The notes beneath the pieces are model-generated. The model had not been told where the DNA came from and ran no database searches. It saw nothing but the letters and a program-made list of their open reading frames with translations. A DNA stretch of 64,000 nucleotides from DATBQN01 sp963799925 (lineage in GTDB: Bacteria; Acidobacteriota; Thermoanaerobaculia; Multivoradales; UBA5704). Shown here piece after piece: positions 57,318-64,000 of this stretch. The translations under genes were made by a program, and so were the position numbers. The stretch lies in contig CAWCYZ010000001.1 in assembly GCA_963799925.1 (NCBI GenBank), positions 186,001-250,000 on the forward strand, written 5' to 3'. Numbering within the stretch: the first letter of the stretch is position 1; each line of letters starts with the position of its first letter.

Positions 57318-58616
57318 ATGCGAGAACGCCATTTGAGCCGGAAGACCCTCCGGCGCCTCATCGAGCGGGACAACGATCGGGAGGAAAACCTGCTCCTGCT
57401 GCATCACCTCGCCGTCTGCCCGGCCTGCTATCGGGTCGGCGGCTACCTCCTGGACCTCTTCGAGGCCGGCGCGATCGACCTCGCCTTTTCCTCGCTCGAC
57501 ATCGCGCTCGCCCGCTCACGCGCGGAGGCCCCCGCGCTTCTTGCGCGGCTTGAGCGCTACTCCTTCCCGAAGGCTCTCGGCCTGGTGCGCGACGCTCGGC
57601 GCTTCCGCAGTTGGGGCCTCGCCGAGCTGCTCTGTTCCGAGAGCATCAAACGGGCGCCTGAGAGCCCCGCCCGCGCGGTCGAACTCGCGGAGCTTGCGGT
57701 CGCCCTGGCGCTCGTCTTGAGGCGGGATGAACCAGCCGAGGAGTCGTGGCTCGAAGAGCTGCGGGCGTACGCCTGGGCGCACCTCGGAAATGCGCGGCGA
57801 GTATTCGGCGAACTGCGGAGCGCCGAGGAAGCCTTCGTAACAGCGGACGCGTGCTGGGAGCGCGGGGAGACGAACGCGGGAGACGTGCTGGGCTATGAGG
57901 CATGGATACTCTGCCTCAAGGCGTCGATCCGCCTCGCGCAAGGCAGGCTCGAAGAGGCCCTCGCCCTTCTCGATCGCGCCCTGGGTGCGAACGAAGCGGA
58001 GCCACTCAGGGGCACGCTCCTCATCAACAAGGCCCGCGTCCTTGAAGAGCTGGAGCGACTCCCCGAGGCGATCCGCCTGTTGGAAGAGGCAGCAGCCTGT
58101 ATCGATCCCGAGAAACGACCGCGCGTTTTTCTCTGTGCGCGACAGAATCTCCTCGATGGCCTCAGCAAGGCGGAGGAGTTCGAGCGGGCAGAGAGCCTTC
58201 TATGCGAGGTCCAGGAGCTGACTCGCGCAGCCGGAAGCGGCATCGATCTCCTTCGCCTCGCCTGGGTCGAGGCGCGACTCTTCGCGGGCAGAGGCGAGGT
58301 CGAGCGAGCCATCGTCCGCTTCCGGGAGGCGCGCGATGGACTCGCCTCGCACGGGATAGGGTTTGACACCGCGCTCGTTTGCCTTGAGCTTGCGATCCTC
58401 CTCCTGCGGGAGGATCGCCCGCGGGACGCGGGCGCCCTCTCGGCAGAGATGCTTCCGATCTTCGTCGCATCGGATGTCAATCGGGAGGCTCTGGCTGCCC
58501 TCGTCATCTTCAAAGAAGCCGCGGAGCGGCAGGAGCTGACCCTTGACCTCGCGGTCCGCATCCACCGCTACCTCCTGCGCGCCCGGCAGAACCCGAGCCT
58601 GCATTATGAGGAGTGA
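57318..58616 (+). CDS. Zinc-finger/TPR protein
   Basis: 432 residues. ATG at 57318 was chosen because AGGAG lies 7 nt upstream; an earlier TTG at 57291 lacks this. The N-terminus has LLHHLAVCPACYRV, the H-x3-C-x2-C pattern of anti-sigma-factor zinc fingers. From about residue 100 on there are TPR-like helical repeats. The C-half (LINKARVLEELERLPEAIRLLEEA..) is a clear paralog of the next gene's TPR part, and both end with R.NP.L. Probably a regulator or regulator partner of the HTH-TPR protein downstream (36-bp gap, one operon). Confidence 0.65.
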   Translation: MRERHLSRKTLRRLIERDNDREENLLLLHHLAVCPACYRVGGYLLDLFEAGAIDLAFSSLDIALARSRAEAPALLARLERYSFPKALGLVRDARRFRSWGLAELLCSESIKRAPESPARAVELAELAVALALVLRRDEPAEESWLEELRAYAWAHLGNARRVFGELRSAEEAFVTADACWERGETNAGDVLGYEAWILCLKASIRLAQGRLEEALALLDRALGANEAEPLRGTLLINKARVLEELERLPEAIRLLEEAAACIDPEKRPRVFLCARQNLLDGLSKAEEFERAESLLCEVQELTRAAGSGIDLLRLAWVEARLFAGRGEVERAIVRFREARDGLASHGIGFDTALVCLELAILLLREDRPRDAGALSAEMLPIFVASDVNREALAALVIFKEAAERQELTLDLAVRIHRYLLRARQNPSLHYEE

Positions 58617-58652
58617 ATCTCTGCGCTCCAGCCCTGGGCGAGGAGGGTTCGC

Positions 58653-60152
58653 GTGACGACGGTGAAGGGCGAGGCGGCGAGCACCTCAGGCTGGGGCGAT
58701 GTGGGGACGATCCTCGCGGTCCTCAGGACCATCCGGAAATGGACGCAGGACCACCTAGCGCGCAAGGCCCGTGTCCGCCGCAGTTCCATTTCGGACTACG
58801 AGCGAGGCGAGAAAGTGCCGGAGCTTGAAACCTTTGATCGGCTGATCACCGCCATGGGCTACTCGCTCTGCATCGTGGAGGAGACCCGCGACTTCATCCG
58901 CTCCATCGAGGCCCGGCGCCTTTCCCGCGATCTGACGACGGCGCCGAACGCTTCCTCGCTCCCCGCGGAGCTGGATGCCTTTGCCCTCGAAGCCGGCCGT
59001 GCCGTCACGAATGTTGCCCGCAGGGCGTTCCTCATGCTTCAACAATGCGAGCGCGTTTCTTCCCCGGAGACGGGAGAGGTCCCGGCGGAAGCGCTCTTCG
59101 GGAAACTCGATAGTCGGAGCTTCGAGGAGCGCTGCGCGCTCGTGCAGACCGGGGAGTTCCTGAATTGGAAGCTCGTCCCTCTCCTCTGTGACGAGAGCCT
59201 CAAAGCGGCGAGCCGGAAGCCAAAGCTCTCGCGGGAATGGGCCGAGCTTGCCGTCCTGCTCTCGGAGCGCCTGCCAGGAGATGACACCCGCCGTTCCAAG
59301 AACCGCGGGTACGCCTTGGCCCACTCGGGGAACGCCCGCCGCGTAGAAGGCGATCTCGCAGCAGCAGCAGCGGCGTTCGAGGCGGCCATGCCGCTCCTCG
59401 CAGCCGGTGCCGCCTTTACGAGCCCCCTCTTGGAGGAGGGGCGGCCCCCGTCGCTACTCGCCTCACTTCGCCTCGCAGAGAACCGCCTCGACGAATGCCT
59501 CGCGCTCCTCGATACGGCCCGGTGTCAAGCCACTTCCACAAGCCTCAAGACGACGATTCTCATCAACCAAGCGCGGGTCCTCGAAGAGATGGGAGACCTG
59601 GAGGGCACGATCCGAGCCCTTGAGGAGGCACAGTCAATCGTACCGAGCGATGAGCCACGGTTGCTCCTCTGCATCCGGGAAAACCTCGCCGATGCCCTGA
59701 GCAAGGCCGGGCATTACGAGGCGGCGGCGGCCCTGCTGCCCGAAGTGCGGCGCCTCGCGAGGCGGCATGCCTCGCCTCTCGATCGCGTTCGCCTCAGATG
59801 GATCGAAGGCAGGGTCGCCGGAGGGCTCGGACGGACCGCCGAGGCGATCGCGCTCCTGAACCAAGTGCGCGGAGACCTGGCCTCCGAAGACATCGTCTAC
59901 GACACGGCCCTGGTGTCCCTGGAACTCGCCAAGCTCTTCGCCTCCGAGGGCCGGCCAGCCGAGGTACGAACGCTCGCGCGCCACATGGTGCCGATCTTCC
60001 AGTCGCAGCAGATCCACCGCGAAGCGCTCGCGGCACTCGCCTTCTTCCGCCAGGCTGCCGAGCGCGACGCGGTGACGGTCGAGCTTGCCGAAGGGGTGCG
60101 GGCATTTCTCGCGAAGGCGCGGCGCAATCCGGGGCTGCGGTTTGAGAGTTGA
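58653..60152 (+). CDS. XRE-HTH/TPR regulator, RRNPP-like architecture
   Basis: 499 residues from GTG 58653 with a perfect AGGAGG 6 nt upstream. The N-terminal Cro/cI-type HTH is LAVLRTIRKWTQDHLARKARVRRSSISDYERGEKVPELETFDRLI. From about residue 130 to the end are TPR-like repeats (for example TTILINQARVLEEMGDLEGTIRALEEA). HTH plus TPR is the architecture of peptide-sensing RRNPP regulators (Rap, PlcR, PrgX). A small secreted protein is encoded 1.5 kb upstream on the other strand. Whether it binds a peptide is unknown. Confidence 0.7.
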   Translation: MTTVKGEAASTSGWGDVGTILAVLRTIRKWTQDHLARKARVRRSSISDYERGEKVPELETFDRLITAMGYSLCIVEETRDFIRSIEARRLSRDLTTAPNASSLPAELDAFALEAGRAVTNVARRAFLMLQQCERVSSPETGEVPAEALFGKLDSRSFEERCALVQTGEFLNWKLVPLLCDESLKAASRKPKLSREWAELAVLLSERLPGDDTRRSKNRGYALAHSGNARRVEGDLAAAAAAFEAAMPLLAAGAAFTSPLLEEGRPPSLLASLRLAENRLDECLALLDTARCQATSTSLKTTILINQARVLEEMGDLEGTIRALEEAQSIVPSDEPRLLLCIRENLADALSKAGHYEAAAALLPEVRRLARRHASPLDRVRLRWIEGRVAGGLGRTAEAIALLNQVRGDLASEDIVYDTALVSLELAKLFASEGRPAEVRTLARHMVPIFQSQQIHREALAALAFFRQAAERDAVTVELAEGVRAFLAKARRNPGLRFES

Positions 60153-60198
60153 GCGGGGAAGACTTAGTCAGCCCGCCTCCTTCACCCCTCCAAAGAAA

Positions 60199-60230
60199 AA
60201 GGAGCGGCGGGCCTTTGCCAACCGCTCCTT
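60199..60230 (-). terminator. Bidirectional terminator between the two HTH genes
   Basis: Stem AAGGAGCGG / CCGCTCCTT with a 14-nt loop, followed by TTTTTCTTT on the minus strand, placed between convergent genes. Confidence 0.7.
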
Positions 60231-60245
60231 GGAATCCCTCCTGCA

Positions 60246-60656
60246 TCAACCAAGTGTCGCTCCCTCTCCCTGGAGGAACTCCTCAAACCGCCGCCTGATC
60301 CTGGGGAAGAGCTTCTTTCTGCGTCCCCGCTCCCAGGCCACGACCGTCGAGGCGTTGACGCCGAGCCTCTGGGCTAAGGCCACCTGGGAGAGACCTTGCA
60401 GCTCCCGGAGCCCCCGAATCCGCTCTCCGAATAACTCGTCCACCGGTCTCGGGTCAAAGCCAAGGAAGGCCACGACTCGGGGCATGAAGCGCGTCGCGAC
60501 CCCCGTATGGTTCTGCTCCCAATTCACGACGGTCGCGAGGGAGACACCAAGCTCGCGGGCGACCTCTTCCTGGAGGAGGCCGCGATCCAGGCGGGCCTTC
60601 CGCAGGTGATCGCCAAGAGTCGCGAGCGCCTGCGGATACCCGCGGGGAGGCGGCAT
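60246..60656 (-). CDS. Regulator with two HTH domains, adjacent to attR
   Basis: 136 residues from ATG 60656 (the frame is open up to 60689). Two Cro/cI-type HTHs: LRKARLDRGLLQEEVARELGVSLATVVNWEQ and LRELQGLSQVALAQRLGVNASTVVAWERG. It is the last gene of the element; in the circular form it would sit immediately downstream of the integrase, in the same frame and with no stop between. Likely controls excision or transfer genes. Confidence 0.75.
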   Translation of the reverse strand: MPPPRGYPQALATLGDHLRKARLDRGLLQEEVARELGVSLATVVNWEQNHTGVATRFMPRVVAFLGFDPRPVDELFGERIRGLRELQGLSQVALAQRLGVNASTVVAWERGRRKKLFPRIRRRFEEFLQGEGATLG

Positions 60657-60674
60657 CGGGGCGGAAAGGCGCAG

Positions 60675-60715
60675 GTGGCAAAAGGGCAATGCAGGATTCG
60701 GATTTCATGCAGTAT
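60675..60715 (+). other. attR
   Basis: Element arm GTGGCAAAAGGGC at 60675-60687, then AATGCAGGAT, the TC core at 60698-60699 and the host RAYT half (GGATTTCATGCAG). GCAGG..TCGG is shared with attL, so the homology at the crossover extends beyond the dinucleotide. Deduced attB is the uninterrupted RAYT codon run EQVSDFMQY. Confidence 0.85.
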
Positions 60716-61393
60716 GTCGGCTCGAACCTCGCACGCGAGGTCAACCGCCTCACCGGCTGGAGCGGACCGGTCTTCCACGGCCGCTACTCGATGATCGTCG
60801 TAACCCAAGAGGAGATGGCACAGGCCGAGCGGTTGAAATATCTCCTGGCCCAAGGCTGCAAGGAGAACTTGGTCGAGCGGCCGAGGGACTGGCCGGGGAT
60901 CCATTGCGCCGGAGCCCTACTCGACGACGAGCCACTGGTTGGCCATTGGTTCGACCGCACCGCCGAGCAGGCGGTGCGGCGCCGAGGCGAGGAGCCGGAT
61001 CGCCTGCGATTCGCCACCACCGAGACCCTGACCCTCTCTCTCCTACCTTGCTGGCAGAGCCTGCCGCCGCAGGCTTACCGCCAGCGCATCGCCGAGATGA
61101 TCGAGGAGATCGAGCGGGAAGCGGCGACCGAGAGGGCTCGGACGGGCCGCAAGATTCTCGGCCGTCGAGCCGTGCTGGCCATGCATCCCCACCATCGGCC
61201 GACAAAGATCGCCAAGACCATGGCACCGCTGGTCCATGCCGCGAGCCTGGCTGTCCGACGCGAGTTCCGCGAGGCCTACCGCCGGTTCGCAGACGCGTTT
61301 CGTGCAGCGGCCGAGACGTTTCGTCACGAGAGCCTCACCGCGCCCTTCCCCGCCGGAAGCTTCCCACCAGCGCCTCCCTTCGTCTTCGGATAG
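60700..61393 (+). pseudogene. RAYT transposase, 3' part
   Basis: C-terminal 230 residues of the split transposase: DFMQYVGSNLAREVNRLTGWSGPVFHGRYSMIVVTQEE, then LKYLLAQGCKENLVERPRDWPGIHCA, all typical of this RAYT family. The extra C-terminal region (about 130 residues) is helical and basic. It may be translated from an internal start, but it lacks the catalytic HxH motif, which stays on the other side of the element. Confidence 0.85.
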
Positions 61394-61691
61394 CCTCCGA
61401 GCACGACGAGGCAGGAAGCGGCCGGTCAGCGTCTCTTCGAGAGGCGGAGAGCGGAGGCCTGCGCCGATGGGGAAAGAAGCGAACCGCTCAGCGCTTTCAA
61501 GTCCAATTCGCGGCGGATTCGGAGATCCTGTCGTCAGAAGCTCGCATCAAAGCTGTGCTCTTCACGCGCTCTCTCCCCGTTCTTCCTCGCACTCGCTGGC
61601 TGGTGACAGGCATGTCGCTAAACCATGGCCTTTGATCTTCACCTGTCATCTTTGATCTTGCCCGACGGGATCTCGGCCCCCGATCGAGGCG
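61394..61691. other. Intergenic region downstream of the RAYT gene
   Basis: 300 bp with no gene. It contains an inverted pair TGACAGG / CCTGTCA (near 61605 and 61642) and a direct repeat TTTGATCTT (61631 and 61651); these could be another REP-type repeat at the 3' side of the RAYT gene. Confidence 0.45.
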
Positions 61692-62802
61692 TCAATCGGC
61701 TCGTAAGGCGAATGGGTCCGCCAGGAAACGGGGGATCTCGGCGGCGAGCTCGGAGGCTTCGATGCCGCCGACGATCATCCCCTCTCCCAGGCGCGCCGGG
61801 AGCACCCAGGCGAGCCCGGTCTCCCGCGCCTTCTTGTCGCGGGCGAGGCGGGCGATGAGGTCGCCGGCGGAGAGCGCGGGGAGCCCCGACAGCGGCGGCA
61901 GGTCGAGGCGGGCGAGGAGGGCGGCGAGGCGGGCGGCATCCGCCTCCGGGCAGCCGCGGCGGATGGCCAGGCGGAGGGCGAAGAGGATGCCGTAGGCGAC
62001 CGCCTCGCCGTGGCGCAGGCCGGTATAGCCGGCGGCCGACTCGATGGCATGGCCGAGAGTGTGGCCGAAGTTGAGGAGCCGCCGCTCGCCCGCTTCCTCC
62101 GGGTCGCGCTCGACGACGGCGACCTTGGCCGCCGCGGCCGCGGCGGCGACGGGCGCGAGGGAGGACGGGGCGCCGGCGAGGATCGCGGCGAGGTCCTCTT
62201 CGATCCGCGCCAGCAGGCCGACGTCGAGGAGCGCCGCCATCTTGATCGCCTCGACGAGCCCGGAGCGCAGCTCCTCGCGCGGCAGAGTGGCGAGGAGAGC
62301 GGTGTCGGCGACCACCATCTCCGGGTGGTGGAAGAGGCCGACCGTGTTCTTCCCCTCCGGCAGGTCGACCGCCGTCTTGCCGCCGATCGCCGCGTCGACC
62401 TGGGCGAGGAGCGTGGTCGGCACCTGGACGAAGGAGATGCCGCGCAGGAAGCAGCCGGAGACGAACCCCCCGAGGTCGCCGACGCTGCCGCCGCCGAAGG
62501 CGATCAGCCGGCTGTCGCGCTTGCCGCCGGCGGCGACCATCTCGCGCCACAGCCGCGTCGGCGACATCGCACCGTCTTCGCCGCCTCGCCGTCGGGGACG
62601 GTCAGCGCCACCCGGCGCGCCGCGCCGGCCCCGAGCGACTCCAGGGTCGCCCCGTGCAGTGCGAGGAGGTTGGGCGTCGAGAGGACGAAGAGCGTGCGGC
62701 CGGCGGTCCACGCCGCGAGGTGCGCCCGCGCCTCGTCCAGGGCCCCCTCGCCGATCAGGATCGGCGTGGTGCCGCCGGGATGGCGGAGGGCGAGGTGGCC
62801 CG

Positions 62803-62806
<4 letters not shown>
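61692..62806 (-). CDS. aroB: 3-dehydroquinate synthase (one frameshift)
   Basis: Second enzyme of the shikimate pathway (DAHP to 3-dehydroquinate, NAD-dependent, zinc). Family motifs: GGGSVGDLGGFVSG, RGISFVQVPTTLLAQVDAAIGGKTAVDLPEGKNTVGLFHHP, then EAIKMAAL and the metal-binding LNFGHTLGHAIE and LRHGEAVAYGI. The TTG start at 62806 overlaps the aspS stop (TTGA). One base is missing near 62,568 (GTGCG for GTGGCG), splitting the N-terminal 80 residues from the rest; a sequence error is likely because the gene is normally essential for aromatic biosynthesis. Confidence 0.9.

Positions 62807-64000
<1,194 letters not shown>

Larger units (their letters stand above)
29055..60698. mobile_element. 31.6-kb integrative element inserted in a RAYT gene
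   Basis: Bounded by attL (core TC at 29054-29055) and attR (core TC at 60698-60699). It carries a large serine recombinase at its left end and a two-HTH regulator at its right end, with conjugation-type ATPases, a replication-relaxation protein, ArdC, primase, RuvC-like nucleases and cargo between. G+C is lower than in the flanks, most clearly in 34.4-39.6 and 45.9-49.4 kb. I see a coupling-type ATPase set but no VirB4, VirB6, VirB8 or pilin, so it is likely an integrative mobilizable element, or one relying on an unrecognised DNA-translocation route. Confidence 0.88.

Noticed and set aside
60689..61393. An intact stand-alone gene starting at 60689
   Set aside because: Its first residues (QDSDFMQYV) include element DNA before the att core; the family alignment shows it is the 3' part of the split RAYT.
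61394..61691. Possible small genes between the RAYT 3' part and aroB
   Set aside because: No frame has a ribosome-binding site, plausible composition or recognisable similarity.

Overview
The window looks like chromosomal DNA of a high-GC member of the Acidobacteriota, possibly class Thermoanaerobaculia. The best taxonomic clues are two tandem large FtsX/MacB-type permeases without an ATPase (the acidobacterial ADOP architecture), NRPS genes with extreme G+C, and a REP-associated transposase (RAYT) with its own REP repeats. Single-base indels recur in many long genes. Where a paralogous copy exists in the window (NRPS genes, permeases) the other copy is open at the same place, so sequencing or assembly error is the simplest explanation, although real decay cannot be excluded.

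Layout. 1-17.6 kb (minus strand): two translationally coupled NRPS genes. The upstream gene reads T-C-A-T-C-A-T-C-A-T; the downstream one reads T-C-A-T-C-A-T-C and runs off the window edge. They are near-identical over most of their length but carry a different A-T unit in the first module. 17.7-22.7 kb (minus): two ADOP permeases in line with the NRPS genes. 22.8-28.5 kb (plus): a potABCD polyamine ABC transporter in which potA is separated from potBCD by a VapBC-type toxin-antitoxin pair and a block of short repeats; potBCD are peppered with indels. 28.6-29.05 kb: REP repeats and the 5' part of a RAYT gene.

29.05-60.70 kb: a 31.6-kb integrative element inserted inside the RAYT gene. Its 3' part resumes at 60.70 kb and the reading frame is restored exactly if the element is removed. 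The junctions define a large-serine-recombinase attP with perfect 13-bp inverted arms centred on a TC dinucleotide. The integrase gene abuts attL and a two-HTH regulator gene abuts attR; in the excised circle the two would be one continuous reading frame. The element carries two HerA/VirD4-like ATPases (one with a C-terminal nuclease-like domain), a replication-relaxation family protein, an ArdC-like antirestriction protein, a CHC2 primase, two RuvC-like nucleases, a RadC/JAB-like protein, a second serine recombinase and a highly structured non-coding region. No VirB4 or other mating-pair genes are seen, so it is more likely mobilizable than self-transmissible.

Cargo. The main candidate for an undescribed system is a 1168-aa protein joining a carbon-nitrogen hydrolase (nitrilase) domain, a STAND-type P-loop NTPase and TPR-like repeats. 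It is followed by a convergent gene for a receiver-domain/Mrr-nuclease fusion and a HicBA pair. Other cargo is a 1363-aa secreted multi-domain protein with a coupled membrane-anchored partner, and a module at the right end made of a small secreted peptide, a zinc-finger/TPR protein and an XRE-HTH/TPR protein that resembles a peptide-sensing circuit.

61.7-64 kb (minus): the 5'-truncated aspS overlapping aroB, ordinary chromosomal housekeeping genes.
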